A stretch of DNA of 53,565 nucleotides from Polynucleobacter meluiroseus (GTDB lineage Bacteria; Pseudomonadota; Gammaproteobacteria; Burkholderiales; Burkholderiaceae), in contig CAMEXM010000005.1 in NCBI GenBank assembly GCA_945947155.1, forward strand, positions 1 to 53,565, given 5' to 3'. Of this stretch, positions 1-9,228 are shown piece after piece (the first letter of the stretch is position 1; every line of letters begins with the position of its first letter). A program made the position numbers and the translations under genes. Below the pieces are notes generated by a model. That model was not told the DNA's origin, did no database searches, and saw nothing but the letters and a program-made list of their open reading frames with translations.

Positions 1-516
1 GTAGTTCATGAAGCTATAGTGCAGCATATGGTTTTTCAGCTTCACTACAGGACCCCCTGGAATAAGCCGCTCATGCACTAAGTCATCGGAAAACCGAGCA
101 GTACCCCGCTGAAATAATCGATCTACGTAGTCGGGATTCCAGCCCGAATGGCGAATGAAGCGGCCGCAATACCAAGATAGTCTAGGGATCGCAAAACAGG
201 TCACATTGCCGGGTTTTTCTAAGATCCCTGTAATTTCCGCCTGTAGTTCTGGGGTTAAGCGCTCGTCGGCGTCAATAGACAGGACCCAATCGCTAGTAGC
301 AAGGTCCAGTGCCCGGTTCTTTTGGGGGCCAAAACCAGGCCAATCAGGGGGCTGGGCAATGGTGGCGCCAAATTCCTGGGCGATCGCAACCGTCCCGTCC
401 GTACTGGCTGTATCGACGACAACCACTTGCTGCGGTAACCCGCCCAAGGAGGCAAGGCAGTCCCGAAGATTGGCCTCTTCATTGCGAGTAATGAGGATCA
501 CGGATAAGGTGGGCAT
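1..516 (-). CDS. Partial LPS-core-type family 2 glycosyltransferase (WaaE/KdtX-like)
   Basis: The first 172 codons of a minus-strand gene are present; the 3' end lies outside the window. The protein opens MPTLSVILITRNEEANLRDC, then VVVVDTASTDGT, GFGPQKNRAL and WVLSIDADERL. This is a GT-A fold family 2 transferase with a DAD-type nucleotide-sugar/metal site at about residues 90-95. The GFGPQKN and IDADERL combination is typical of the WaaE/KdtX group, which adds a sugar to the lipopolysaccharide inner core at the cytoplasmic face of the inner membrane. The acceptor cannot be told from sequence. The ATG at 516-514 is the only sensible start, because the N-terminal beta strand begins directly there. 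The gene diverges from msbA, the lipid A-core flippase, with only 10 bases between start codons, which fits a shared LPS role. Confidence 0.85.
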   Translation of the reverse strand, partial: MPTLSVILITRNEEANLRDCLASLGGLPQQVVVVDTASTDGTVAIAQEFGATIAQPPDWPGFGPQKNRALDLATSDWVLSIDADERLTPELQAEITGILEKPGNVTCFAIPRLSWYCGRFIRHSGWNPDYVDRLFQRGTARFSDDLVHERLIPGGPVVKLKNHMLHYSFMNY

Positions 517-526
517 AATTCATTAT

Positions 527-2290
527 ATGAATGCCGACGACAGAATTGCCTTAAACCGCCTAATCCAGTACCTTAAACCCCATACCAAGACGATTATTGG
601 GTCGGTTTTGGCTATGGCGCTGGTGGCTGCCGCTGAGACGTCGATCCCTGCGCTGATGAAGCCCTTGCTCGATCGTGGTTTTACCGGTGAGCTTGATGGT
701 AGGTTATGGCTGGTTCCGATCTTCTTAGTCGGGCTGGCGTTTATTCGAGGTGGCGCTCAATTTCTGTCGAATTATTTGTTATCCAGAGTCATCAATGCAG
801 TATTACTGAAACTGCGTGAGCAGATGTTCCAAACATTACTTCATGCCAAGACCGAGTTTTATCAAAAGAGTTCTGCATCCAGTTTGATTAATGCAGTTGT
901 GTTTGAGGTCAATAATGTTCTGAGCATCATGGGAACGATGTTGATTAGTTTGGTACGTGATTCATTAACGGTGCTGGGTTTATTGGGCTACCTGATTTAC
1001 CTTAACTGGAAATTAACCTTAGTTGTCTTGATCATTTTTCCGATCATTGCTTACATCATGAGCCTGATTAATCGCCGCTTGCGTGGCCTAAATCGGGAAC
1101 AGCAGGCCATGACGAGCGAGCTTGCCTACATTGTTGAGGAGGCGGTCTCAGGACATAAGATTGTTAAGGTCCATGGCGGCGAAACTTACGAGTTGGGCCG
1201 GTTTACTGAGAAGGCTGATCGCCTACGGCGCTTTGCCCTTAAAACGGCAGTAGTAGGCGGTCTTAATCAGCCCATGACCCAGCTGGTTGCCTCAATGGCG
1301 CTCTCCGTCGTGCTCGTGATTGCGCTCTTGCAGTCCTCCACTGAAGGGACGACCGTTGGCGGCTTTGCTGCATTTATCACGGCCATGCTGTTGATAATTT
1401 CCCCCATTAAACATTTGGCCGATATCAATCAGCCATTGCAGCGCGGCCTTACTGCGGCCGAGATGATTTTTGGTTTAATGGATCAGCCGATTGAGGAAGA
1501 TGACTCCCGTAAGGTTGGAGTCAAACGCATTGAAAAAGCAAAAGGTGCCATCGCCTTCAAAGACGTTTCTTTTTCGTATCAGCAAGATGTCGATCGGCAA
1601 GATGCCTTAAAGCATGTCAGTTTATCCATCCAAGCGGGCGAGGTAGTTGCCTTTGTGGGGCCATCTGGCGGTGGTAAGTCGACGCTAGTGAATTTGTTGC
1701 CGCGCTTTTTTAGGCCTACTTCAGGCGCAATTGAGCTCGATGGCGTGAATCTGGAAGAGCTTTCATTGTTTGATTTGCGACGCCAGATTGCATTTGTTAG
1801 CCAAGATGTCATCTTGTTTAACGACTCGATCGCAGCAAACGTGGCCTACGGTAGCGATGCTGTCAGCGGAATCGATCGAGGCCGTGTGATTGAGGCCCTA
1901 GAGGCAGCCAACTTGAGTAATCTAATGAGTGAGCTGCCACAAGGCATCGATACCCTGATTGGTGATAACGGCAACCGACTCTCTGGTGGTCAGCGGCAGC
2001 GCTTAGCGATTGCTAGGGCCATTTATAAAGACGCCCCGATCTTGATCCTAGATGAAGCCACGTCGGCTCTCGATTCTGAATCCGAGCGTCAAGTTCAAGA
2101 AGCGCTGGATCGACTGATGGCTGGCCGAACTACTTTAGTGATTGCCCATCGCCTGTCTACGATTGAGCACGCGAGCCGCATTGTGGTGCTAGAGCATGGG
2201 CAGGTTGTTGAAAACGGATCCCATGCTGAGCTGATTGAAAAAGGTGGCTTGTATAGCAATCTGCATCGACTGCAATTTGCCAATGCGTAA
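527..2290 (+). CDS. msbA: Lipid A export ABC transporter, permease and ATPase fused (MsbA)
   Basis: A half-size ABC exporter of 587 residues (E. coli MsbA has 582). It flips lipid A-core across the inner membrane using ATP and works as a homodimer. An N-terminal block of about six membrane helices (residues ~20-310) is followed by a nucleotide-binding domain. That domain has Walker A GPSGGGKST with the lysine near residue 384, the signature LSGGQRQRLAIARA near 485, Walker B LILDEATSALD near 505 and an H-loop in VIAHRLS. The open frame extends further upstream, but that part overlaps the oppositely oriented glycosyltransferase. The start MNADDRIALNRL at 527 matches the family N-terminus. Its promoter must therefore lie inside the neighbouring glycosyltransferase gene. 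It converges with rng, with 15 bases between the stops. Confidence 0.93.
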   Translation: MNADDRIALNRLIQYLKPHTKTIIGSVLAMALVAAAETSIPALMKPLLDRGFTGELDGRLWLVPIFLVGLAFIRGGAQFLSNYLLSRVINAVLLKLREQMFQTLLHAKTEFYQKSSASSLINAVVFEVNNVLSIMGTMLISLVRDSLTVLGLLGYLIYLNWKLTLVVLIIFPIIAYIMSLINRRLRGLNREQQAMTSELAYIVEEAVSGHKIVKVHGGETYELGRFTEKADRLRRFALKTAVVGGLNQPMTQLVASMALSVVLVIALLQSSTEGTTVGGFAAFITAMLLIISPIKHLADINQPLQRGLTAAEMIFGLMDQPIEEDDSRKVGVKRIEKAKGAIAFKDVSFSYQQDVDRQDALKHVSLSIQAGEVVAFVGPSGGGKSTLVNLLPRFFRPTSGAIELDGVNLEELSLFDLRRQIAFVSQDVILFNDSIAANVAYGSDAVSGIDRGRVIEALEAANLSNLMSELPQGIDTLIGDNGNRLSGGQRQRLAIARAIYKDAPILILDEATSALDSESERQVQEALDRLMAGRTTLVIAHRLSTIEHASRIVVLEHGQVVENGSHAELIEKGGLYSNLHRLQFANA

Positions 2291-2305
2291 TTACATAGTA
2301 GAACG

Positions 2306-3769
2306 TTAACTCAAGACAATATCGTATTGTTCCTGTTTGAACGAGCCTTCTGCTTGCAGGCGAATAGGCTTCGCAACAAAATCCCCTAGCATGGCCAAAT
2401 ACTGATTTTCTTCTTCCAGAAAGAGATCAATGACGTCGGGTGCTGCCACAATACGGAACTCTCTCGGATTGAATTGGCGATGCTCACGGACAATCTCCCG
2501 CAGGATTTCGTAGCAAATCGTTTGGGCTGTTTTGATTTCGCCTTTGCCGCTGCAGGTAGCGCAAGGCTCACACAAAATGTGGGCGATGGATTCGCGCGTA
2601 CGTTTGCGTGTCATTTCAACTAAGCCTAATGCGGAGAATTGGCTGACCGTGCTGCGGGCATGATCTCGCTCTAGGTTGCGCTTGAGTTCACTTAATACAG
2701 CCTCTTGGTGTTCACGGTTGAGCATATCAATAAAATCAATAATGATGATGCCGCCCAAATTGCGCAAACGCAGCTGCCGTGCAATGGCTTGCGCAGCCTC
2801 CAAATTGGTCTTAAAGACCGTGTCATCTAAATTACGCGCGCCCACAAAACTGCCCGTGTTGACATCAACGGTCGTCATCGATTCGGTTTGATCAATCATC
2901 AAGTAACCGCCCGATTTGAGATCGACGCGGCGTCCCAAGGCTTTATTGATTTCCGCATCGACATCAAATAAATCAAACAAGGCACGCTCGCCGCGATGCA
3001 GGGTTAGCTTACCAACGAGGTTAGGCGCATATGTCTCCGCAAAGCGATTTAAGCGCTCAAAGTTTTCTGCCGAATCAACCCGTATTTGCATGGTCTTATC
3101 GCTTGCTAGATCTCGCAATACGCGCTCTGCCAAGCTCAAATCCTGAAAGAGCAGAGCAGGCGCGGATTTCTGATTCACCGCGGCCAAGATGGTTTCCCAG
3201 GTTTTTTTAAGGTAGTGGAGATCGAGTGTTAGTTCAGCATCCGTGGCATCTTGCGCAATGGTGCGCACAATAATGCCGCCGGTTTGATTGCTCGGTAGCA
3301 GTCCGGCGATACGGGCTTTGATTACCTCGCGCTCATCTTGATTTTCGATGCGTTGCGAGATGCCGATGTAGGGCTCAGCGCCAGATTCTTTTTGCGATTG
3401 TGGCAAATAAACTAAATTGCGACCCGCAATACTGATCTGGGTTGTCAGGCGCGCACCTTTGGTGCCAAGCGGATCTTTTAAGACTTGCACAATTAAGGTT
3501 TGACCTTCGTAGAGGACTTTTTCAATTTGGGTCTGCTGGTTCTGTTGAGCAATATCAGCCACATGCATGAATGCCGTGCGCTCGAGCCCCATCTCAATAA
3601 AGGCCGATTGCATCCCCGGCAGAACCCGAACTACTTTAGCCAAGTAAATATTGCCCACAATTCCCCGCTGGCGGGTACGCTCAATTTGCAGTTCTTGCAC
3701 CGCTGCTTGTTGAATCAATGCAACCCGTGTTTCTTGGGGGGTAATGTTGATCAGAATCTCTTCGTTCAT
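2306..3769 (-). CDS. rng: Ribonuclease G
   Basis: A 487-residue protein close to the 489 of E. coli RNase G, which trims the 5' end of 16S rRNA and degrades some mRNAs in the cytoplasm. It begins MNEEILINITPQETRVAL, followed by the S1-like RNA-binding segment (GNIYLAKVVRVLPGMQSAFI) at about residues 35-60. The catalytic RNase E/G core contains the metal-binding DVNTGSFVG and IIIIDFIDM motifs. A zinc-link Cys pair (CEPCATCSGKG) near residue 405 fits tetramer formation. It lacks the long C-terminal scaffold of RNase E, so RNase G is the better name. The ATG at 3769 was chosen because upstream codons are inside maf. The gap to the maf stop is one base, so the two are translationally coupled. Confidence 0.95.
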   Translation of the reverse strand: MNEEILINITPQETRVALIQQAAVQELQIERTRQRGIVGNIYLAKVVRVLPGMQSAFIEMGLERTAFMHVADIAQQNQQTQIEKVLYEGQTLIVQVLKDPLGTKGARLTTQISIAGRNLVYLPQSQKESGAEPYIGISQRIENQDEREVIKARIAGLLPSNQTGGIIVRTIAQDATDAELTLDLHYLKKTWETILAAVNQKSAPALLFQDLSLAERVLRDLASDKTMQIRVDSAENFERLNRFAETYAPNLVGKLTLHRGERALFDLFDVDAEINKALGRRVDLKSGGYLMIDQTESMTTVDVNTGSFVGARNLDDTVFKTNLEAAQAIARQLRLRNLGGIIIIDFIDMLNREHQEAVLSELKRNLERDHARSTVSQFSALGLVEMTRKRTRESIAHILCEPCATCSGKGEIKTAQTICYEILREIVREHRQFNPREFRIVAAPDVIDLFLEEENQYLAMLGDFVAKPIRLQAEGSFKQEQYDIVLS

Positions 3770-3770
3770 A

Positions 3771-4421
3771 TTAGCTTTGGTTTGCAATCTCTGGCGTGAG
3801 CGTAAAGGATACGCCAGCCTGTTGGAGTAGGGTAGCCATTTCAAATAGGGGTAGCCCCATGATGCCGCTATAACTCCCGACAATTTTGCGGATAAATGCA
3901 CCGCCTAGGCCTTGGATGCCGTAAGCTCCCGCCTTGCCGTAGGGTTCTTGGCTGGCAATGTAGGCCGTAATAAGGGGATCGCTGAGCAGCATAAATTCCA
4001 CTTCCGATACCTGCACCAGGCTAATGGGTTTTGCGGACTGCTGCGGAATCAGGGCAATCGCTGTCAGCACGTGGTGGGTTTGGCCGCTGAGCAAGCGTAA
4101 GATGCGCTCCGCATCGGCAGCATCTGCGGGCTTCCCCAGGATCTGGGCAGCATCGCTGTTGGGAAGACTCACGGTGGTATCGGCGCATAAAATTGGCGAC
4201 CAATGGAGATTTCTTTTTGTCCAGCGCTGTAGTGCAGCATCGCATTTCGCGAGCGTCACGCGCTGAACGTAGGCCTTGGCATTTTCATTGGGGAGTGGTG
4301 CCTCGATTGCTTCTACATTCTCATCACTATCCGGTAAGAGTAATTCAAAACGCACACCTAATTGCGTCAACAATTCTTGGCGGCGTGGGCTCTGGGATGC
4401 GAGGTAGAGAAAAGAATGCAT
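3771..4421 (-). CDS. maf: Maf-family nucleotide pyrophosphatase (YhdE type, dTTP/UTP)
   Basis: This 216-residue protein begins MHSFLYLASQSPRRQELL, and the SQSPRR loop is the Maf phosphate-binding signature. It also has the acidic CADTTVSL site, ILGKP, LSGQTHHVLTA and EPYGKAGAYGIQG. This set of motifs fits the YhdE subgroup, which hydrolyses dTTP, UTP and modified pyrimidine nucleotides to monophosphates (house-cleaning or septum-related role). The assignment to YhdE rather than YceF rests on the KAGAYGIQG segment. An in-frame extension upstream runs into rlmH; ATG 4421 places the start 17 bases after the rlmH stop. It belongs to the minus-strand run from yebC to rng. Confidence 0.92.
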   Translation of the reverse strand: MHSFLYLASQSPRRQELLTQLGVRFELLLPDSDENVEAIEAPLPNENAKAYVQRVTLAKCDAALQRWTKRNLHWSPILCADTTVSLPNSDAAQILGKPADAADAERILRLLSGQTHHVLTAIALIPQQSAKPISLVQVSEVEFMLLSDPLITAYIASQEPYGKAGAYGIQGLGGAFIRKIVGSYSGIMGLPLFEMATLLQQAGVSFTLTPEIANQS

Positions 4422-4438
4422 TGTTAAAGGAAGGGCAA

Positions 4439-4882
4439 TTATTCGCGGTGGTAAGGGTGGCCTTGCAAAATCGTCCATGCCCTGTAGAGTTGTTCGGTTA
4501 ATAAGACCCGCGCCATCGCATGCGGCAAGGTTAGACTCGATAAACGCCAAATGGCATCGGCCTTTTGCTTGATGCTGCTATCTAAGCCATCCGCACCGCC
4601 AATCACAAAAGCAACATCACCGCCATCTTGGCGCCATTGGGCTAATTGATTAGCAAGGGCTTGGGTACTGAGATCCTTACCGCGTTCATCCAGTGCAATC
4701 AAGCGCACTCCTTTAGGAATAGCTGCATTGATCTTGATTGCTTCCTTGGCGGGAGAGAGGTCAGGTTTGATTTCTTTGAGCTCGATGCTACAGTCGGCTG
4801 GCATGCGCTTGAGGTAGTCGTTGCAAGCGCTTGATACCCAGTCTGGCATCTTATGGCCTACTGCAATGATGATGAGTCGCAT
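4439..4882 (-). CDS. rlmH: 23S rRNA pseudouridine-1915 N3-methyltransferase
   Basis: A 147-residue SPOUT-class methyltransferase (E. coli RlmH has 155). It methylates pseudouridine 1915 in helix 69 of 23S rRNA on assembled 70S ribosomes, using S-adenosylmethionine. The trefoil-knot SAM site is visible as [12 protein letters not shown] at about residues 90-101, followed by [20 protein letters not shown]. The C-terminus ends in HPYHRE, the conserved tail that reaches the active site. The gene lies between rsfS and maf, the order common in proteobacteria, so it is probably co-transcribed with other ribosome-related genes. Confidence 0.96.
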   Translation of the reverse strand: MRLIIIAVGHKMPDWVSSACNDYLKRMPADCSIELKEIKPDLSPAKEAIKINAAIPKGVRLIALDERGKDLSTQALANQLAQWRQDGGDVAFVIGGADGLDSSIKQKADAIWRLSSLTLPHAMARVLLTEQLYRAWTILQGHPYHRE

Positions 4883-4921
4883 GCTTGGCTAGAGGACGGC
4901 TATGCAGCCAGGCACGCTGAC

Positions 4922-5317
4922 TTAGTCCTCGTCCTCATCGGAAAATTCACTGGCTTTCGCAAGGCCCTTAGCGCTCGCTAATTTAACGCGCACTGGTTTG
5001 GCTCCCCACATGCCTTCGAGTTGATAGTAGGAGCGCAGCATAGGCTGCAAAATATGCACAACGATGTCACCGCAATCAACCAAGACCCATTCGCCTGTCT
5101 CCAGCCCTTCGATGGAAATCACTTCGCCACCTTTGCTGTTGACTTCTTCCTTCACTGACATCGCCAGCGAGCGGGTTTGGCGGTTACTCGAGCCGGTTGC
5201 GATAATCACGCGGTCGAATAACTCGCTGAGTTTGGTGGTGTCATAGACGCGAATGTCCTGTGCCTTGACATCCTCTAGGGCATCAATAATGGTGCGTTGT
5301 AATTTACGTAGGTCCAT
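4922..5317 (-). CDS. rsfS: Ribosome silencing factor RsfS
   Basis: A 131-residue member of the RsfS/Iojap family. It binds ribosomal protein uL14 on the large subunit and blocks joining of subunits when nutrients are short. Family motifs are DIRVYDTTKLSELFDRVIIA, ATGSSNRQTRSLA near residues 41-53, GEWVLVDCGDIVVHI and RSYYQLEGMW near residues 93-102. The C-terminal tail is rich in Glu and Asp (SDEDED). It lies 28 bases downstream of nadD, the usual partner of this family across bacteria. Confidence 0.96.
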   Translation of the reverse strand: MDLRKLQRTIIDALEDVKAQDIRVYDTTKLSELFDRVIIATGSSNRQTRSLAMSVKEEVNSKGGEVISIEGLETGEWVLVDCGDIVVHILQPMLRSYYQLEGMWGAKPVRVKLASAKGLAKASEFSDEDED

Positions 5318-5345
5318 AGTGTCTTTTAATAATTAGAGAGAGATC

Positions 5346-6050
5346 TTATCTCGATTGGGAATAAAGACCTAACTTCTCAACTAGATCCAATACTTCGCTG
5401 GGTATTTGTTCGGCCAATGGGGTGTTTGGGTTAATGCCACCAGTAGCCAGTTGTTTGCGGATGGCAATCGAAGAGAGGTACATGTCTAGCATTTGGTCCA
5501 AGTAAATCGACCCACAAGGTGCCAGATCTAGTAATCGCGCATCACTGGTTTGATGTACTTGAATGAAGCGACCCAGTTCAGAAGCGGGGTCGATCGTGAG
5601 GGTAAATTCAGGGCGCCGTGCCACGGCCAAATGGACCTCTTTCAGTAAATACTGCCAGTCTTGCCAGGTATCGATTTGCATCAGGCTATCGGCACCCATC
5701 AACCAGATTAAGTGCGTTGCTTTGCCATAACGCTGCCGCAGGGCAATCGCGGTATCGATCGTGTAGCTTGGCCCTTGGCGGTCGAGCTCAATGCGATCAA
5801 CTTCAATTGGAATCCCAATGCCCTCATCGCCCAATAACCGATTGAGGGCAATGGCAGCAGCCTGCGTTAATTGATAGCGCGTTTCCGGCGGGGTAATAAA
5901 AGCGGATTTTTGCCAAGGGTTGCCGCTAGGGATCAGCAGCAAACGATCGAGCTGAAATAACCTTGCAAAGTGCGCTGCAACCCGCAAATGTGCCCAATGG
6001 GGGGGATCAAAGGTGCCGCCTAAGATGCCAATTTTTTCTGGTGCAGTCAA
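5346..6050 (-). CDS. nadD: Nicotinate-nucleotide adenylyltransferase
   Basis: A 234-residue nucleotidyltransferase that converts nicotinate mononucleotide and ATP to deamido-NAD. The N-terminus IGILGGTFDPPHWAHL holds the (T/G)FDPxHxxH ATP-binding motif, here with the second His in WAH. Later motifs are LIPSGNPWQK, TIDTAIALRQRYG, LIWLMGADSL and the C-terminal ISSTxxR-like segment LSSIAIRKQL. The start appears to be TTG, directly after the TAA stop of hemF with no spacer, which points to translational coupling. No in-frame ATG or GTG exists before the essential GGTFDP loop, so the TTG is well supported. Confidence 0.94.
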   Translation of the reverse strand: MTAPEKIGILGGTFDPPHWAHLRVAAHFARLFQLDRLLLIPSGNPWQKSAFITPPETRYQLTQAAAIALNRLLGDEGIGIPIEVDRIELDRQGPSYTIDTAIALRQRYGKATHLIWLMGADSLMQIDTWQDWQYLLKEVHLAVARRPEFTLTIDPASELGRFIQVHQTSDARLLDLAPCGSIYLDQMLDMYLSSIAIRKQLATGGINPNTPLAEQIPSEVLDLVEKLGLYSQSR

Positions 6051-6968
6051 TTAGGCTAACCAGTCGCGGGGCTTTAAGTAGTAATCGTAGAGTTTTGCCT
6101 CGGGAGTATTCGGTTCGGGCGTCCAGTTATAGCGCCACGTCACAACCGGTGGCATGGACATCAGGATGGATTCCGATCGCCCGCCCGACTGCAGGCCAAA
6201 AATCGTGCCACGGTCAAAAATGAGGTTGTATTCAACATAACGTCCACGGCGGTATTCTTGAAAATCCCGCTCGGCCTGGGTATACGGCTCTTGATAGCGA
6301 CGCTCTAAGATCGGTAAATAGGCCTCAATGAATGCATCACCCACAGCGCGGGTCATCGCAAAACTACGCTCAAACCCGAGCTCATTAAAGTCATCAAAAA
6401 AGACGCCCCCAATGCCCCGTGGTTCATTGCGGTGCTTTAAATAAAAATACTCGTCACACCATTTTTTAAATCTAGGATGCAGATCACTTCCAAAGGGATC
6501 AAGCGCATTCTTCGCTGTTTGGTGAAAGTGTTTGCAGTCCTCATCAACACCATAGTAGGGAGTGAGATCAAAGCCACCGCCAAACCACCATACCGGGTCT
6601 TTATCCGGCGCTTGCGCAATAAAACAGCGCACATTCATATGGGCGGTGGGTGCTTTTGGATTGCGCGGATGAAACACCAATGAGACACCCATGGCCTCAA
6701 AACTACGGCCTGCCATCTCAGGGCGATTTTGGGTAGCAGTACTTGGCATTTTGTCACCGCGGACATGTGAAAAACCGACGCCACCCTTTTCGAGGATGTT
6801 GCCATTTTCTAAAATGCAGGTTCGCCCCGATCCACGCAATGGACTGTCTTCTGGTTTTTGCCAACTATCCGCAACAAATGCCTTGCCATCAAGCAGGCTG
6901 GTAGCAGAAATGATGCGGTCCTGTAGGCCTAGGAAGTAGTCTTGAAGTGCTTGTATGTCGATTTGCAA
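6051..6968 (-). CDS. hemF: Oxygen-dependent coproporphyrinogen-III oxidase
   Basis: A 305-residue enzyme (E. coli HemF 299) that decarboxylates coproporphyrinogen III to protoporphyrinogen IX with O2, in heme synthesis. Signature segments are [55 protein letters not shown] and the C-terminal [19 protein letters not shown]. The start is a TTG at 6968. No in-frame ATG or GTG lies between it and the first conserved helix. The use of HemF implies an oxygen-respiring host. hemC and hemD, earlier steps of the same pathway, lie at 43850-45669. Confidence 0.96.
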   Translation of the reverse strand: MQIDIQALQDYFLGLQDRIISATSLLDGKAFVADSWQKPEDSPLRGSGRTCILENGNILEKGGVGFSHVRGDKMPSTATQNRPEMAGRSFEAMGVSLVFHPRNPKAPTAHMNVRCFIAQAPDKDPVWWFGGGFDLTPYYGVDEDCKHFHQTAKNALDPFGSDLHPRFKKWCDEYFYLKHRNEPRGIGGVFFDDFNELGFERSFAMTRAVGDAFIEAYLPILERRYQEPYTQAERDFQEYRRGRYVEYNLIFDRGTIFGLQSGGRSESILMSMPPVVTWRYNWTPEPNTPEAKLYDYYLKPRDWLA

Positions 6969-7003
6969 ATTGAGCTCACTGGTGGGGAAATGGGATGCTA
7001 AGC

Positions 7004-8281
7004 TTATTTTAGAGCGCGATGGCCAATATCTTGCCGATATTGCATGCCATCAAACTGGATTTGTTCAATGGTTTGGTAAGCCTCTTTTTGAGCTCCCCGC
7101 ACTGTATCAGCAAGGCCAACAACGCAGAGCACGCGGCCCCCGTTGGTATGCAATGTGCCGTCGGTCATGGTGGTGCCTGCATGAAAGGTAATGGCGCTAA
7201 CGCTATCTTCTGGAATACCAGTAATGGCATCGCCTTTGCGTGGCGCATCTGGGTATTGGTGCGCTGCCAGCACAACCCCAAGGGCGGTACGGCGATCCCA
7301 TTCCAGCTCCACTTCATTGAGCTTGCCATCGACCGCTTTATCTAAGGCGTGAACCAAATCACTACGCAGGCGGGCCATGATTGGCTGGGTCTCTGGATCC
7401 CCCATGCGGCAGTTGAACTCCAGGGTCTTGATGTGGCCATCGGGGCTAATCATTAAGCCGGCATACAAAAAGCCAGTGTATGGAATGCCATCGGCTTTCA
7501 TGCCCACAATGGTGGGCATGATGACTTCACGCATGGCTTTGGCATGGATTTCAGGGGTGACTACTGGCGCTGGAGAATAGGCACCCATGCCGCCCGTATT
7601 GGGACCTTGGTCGCCATCCCGTAAACGCTTGTGATCTTGGCTCGTGGCGAGCGCTAAGGCATTTTTGCCATCGACCAGTACAATGAAACTCGCCTCTTCA
7701 CCCGCTAAAAATTCTTCAATGACGACGCGTGCTCCAGCATTGCCGAGCTTATTGTCAGCTAGCATCATATCGACGGCTGCGTGGGCTTCCGCTAAGTCGA
7801 TTGCTACTACGACACCTTTGCCAGCAGCCAGACCATCGGCTTTAATCACAATCGGTGCGCCCTTGAGATCAATGTAGGCGTGCGCCTCTTGGGCATTGGA
7901 AAAGGTTTGGTAATCCGCAGTCGGGATCCCATGGCGTTTCATGAAGGCCTTCGAAAAGTCCTTAGATGATTCCAGTTGGGCTGCTAACTGGGTTGGTCCA
8001 AAAATACGCAAACCGGCATTGCGAAAGACATCCACAATCCCTGCAGCAAGGGGTGCTTCGGGTCCTACCACCGTTAAATGTATGTGTTCGCGCTTAGCAA
8101 AATCAGCAAGCCCTTGCAAATCAGCGATGGGAAGATTTTCAATGCCAGCATGGGTTTGTTTTGCGCTAGCGGTGCCGCCATTACCTGGTGCGACAAAGAC
8201 TTTTTGAACCTGAGGGGATTGCGCCATCTTCCATGCCAAGGCGTGTTCGCGGCCGCCGGAGCCAATAAGGAGAATCTTCAT
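7004..8281 (-). CDS. purD: Phosphoribosylamine-glycine ligase (GARS)
   Basis: A 425-residue ATP-grasp enzyme that joins 5-phosphoribosylamine and glycine, the second step of purine synthesis. It opens [19 protein letters not shown]. The ATP-grasp part shows [18 protein letters not shown] at about residues 134-151, [13 protein letters not shown] and the typical GARS motif [14 protein letters not shown] near residues 230-245, followed by [11 protein letters not shown]. Length and motifs are those of an intact enzyme. It lies 30 bases downstream of yebC and 35 upstream of hemF. Confidence 0.97.
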   Translation of the reverse strand: MKILLIGSGGREHALAWKMAQSPQVQKVFVAPGNGGTASAKQTHAGIENLPIADLQGLADFAKREHIHLTVVGPEAPLAAGIVDVFRNAGLRIFGPTQLAAQLESSKDFSKAFMKRHGIPTADYQTFSNAQEAHAYIDLKGAPIVIKADGLAAGKGVVVAIDLAEAHAAVDMMLADNKLGNAGARVVIEEFLAGEEASFIVLVDGKNALALATSQDHKRLRDGDQGPNTGGMGAYSPAPVVTPEIHAKAMREVIMPTIVGMKADGIPYTGFLYAGLMISPDGHIKTLEFNCRMGDPETQPIMARLRSDLVHALDKAVDGKLNEVELEWDRRTALGVVLAAHQYPDAPRKGDAITGIPEDSVSAITFHAGTTMTDGTLHTNGGRVLCVVGLADTVRGAQKEAYQTIEQIQFDGMQYRQDIGHRALK

Positions 8282-8311
8282 GGGATTATTTTCTAAATGG
8301 TATGCGTGTTT

Positions 8312-9034
8312 TTATTGGATGGAGGCATTCGTAAATACATCTTGAACGTCGTCCAGATTTTCTAAGACGTCTAACAGTTTTTGCATGCTTTCGGCTTGGT
8401 CGCCTTCAAGGCTAATGTCGGTCTCTGGCCGCATCGTGATGGTGGCCAATTCAGATTGAAAGCCTGCTGCGCGTAAGGCGTCTTGTACTTTAGAAAAATC
8501 AGGCACTGCCGTCAGCACTTCAATTGCGCCATCGTCATGGGTGATTACGTCAATCGCCCCCGCATCGAGTGCACATTCCATTAATTGATCTTCATTGGTT
8601 CCGGGGGCAAATAGCAACTGACCACAGTGCTGGAACAAAAAAGCCACCGATCCTTCGGTACCCATATTGCCACCGTATTTAGTAAAAGCATGGCGTACTT
8701 CGGCAACGGTGCGCGTGCGGTTGTCGGTCATGCAATCCACAATCACCGCGGCACCATTGATACCGTAACCCTCGTAACGAATCTCTTCGTAGTTCACGCC
8801 TTCAAGCGAGCCAGTACCGCGCTGGATAGCCCGTTGCACGTTGTCGTTTGGCATATTCGAGTCTTTGGCTTTATCAATCGCTAAGCGTAAGCGGGGATTC
8901 GTGGCTAGGTCTCCACCACCCAATTTAGCGGCAACGGTAATTTCTTTAATGAGCTTGGTCCAAATCTTGCCGCGCTTTTCGTCCTGACGACCCTTGCGAT
9001 GCTGAATGTTGGCCCATTTTGAGTGACCGGCCAT
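8312..9034 (-). CDS. yebC: YebC/TACO1-family translation and transcription factor
   Basis: A 240-residue YebC protein. It begins [18 protein letters not shown] and contains the family signatures [21 protein letters not shown] and [20 protein letters not shown]. YebC-family proteins have been described both as DNA-binding regulators and as ribosome-associated factors that help translate proline-rich stretches; sequence alone does not choose between them. The ATG at 9034 has a good AAGGA Shine-Dalgarno 10 bases upstream. A longer frame to 9115 adds residues foreign to the family and is not used. It is the first gene of the minus-strand run, so the promoter lies in 9035-9228. Confidence 0.94.
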   Translation of the reverse strand: MAGHSKWANIQHRKGRQDEKRGKIWTKLIKEITVAAKLGGGDLATNPRLRLAIDKAKDSNMPNDNVQRAIQRGTGSLEGVNYEEIRYEGYGINGAAVIVDCMTDNRTRTVAEVRHAFTKYGGNMGTEGSVAFLFQHCGQLLFAPGTNEDQLMECALDAGAIDVITHDDGAIEVLTAVPDFSKVQDALRAAGFQSELATITMRPETDISLEGDQAESMQKLLDVLENLDDVQDVFTNASIQ

Positions 9035-9228
9035 GCGGATTGATCCTTTTTGAGTAATTTTGCCTACAGACCCCAATTTTAGGCAAAATACGGGGTCTAA
9101 AGCTAAAAAGTTCAATTAATTTTATGGATTTAGCTTTGCAAGCCCAGTATCACGCTTTAGAACGAAAAAACGACCTGATGTAATGGGGCAATGAACCACC
9201 AAGACAACACACACTATTAGGAATCAAT
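9035..9228. promoter_or_regulatory. Divergent intergenic region between yebC and the oxidoreductase gene
   Basis: This 194-base gap must hold promoters for both directions. On the plus strand, TTGCAA (from about 9135) and TAGAAC are spaced 16 bases apart and form a weak sigma70-like pair. The Shine-Dalgarno for the plus gene is TAGGAA just before ATG 9229. On the minus strand only the AAGGA ribosome site of yebC is clear. The promoter call is tentative. Confidence 0.35.

Noticed and set aside
155-526. Upstream extension of the msbA reading frame by 124 codons
   Set aside because: It is antisense to the glycosyltransferase gene, and the msbA family N-terminus begins at 527.
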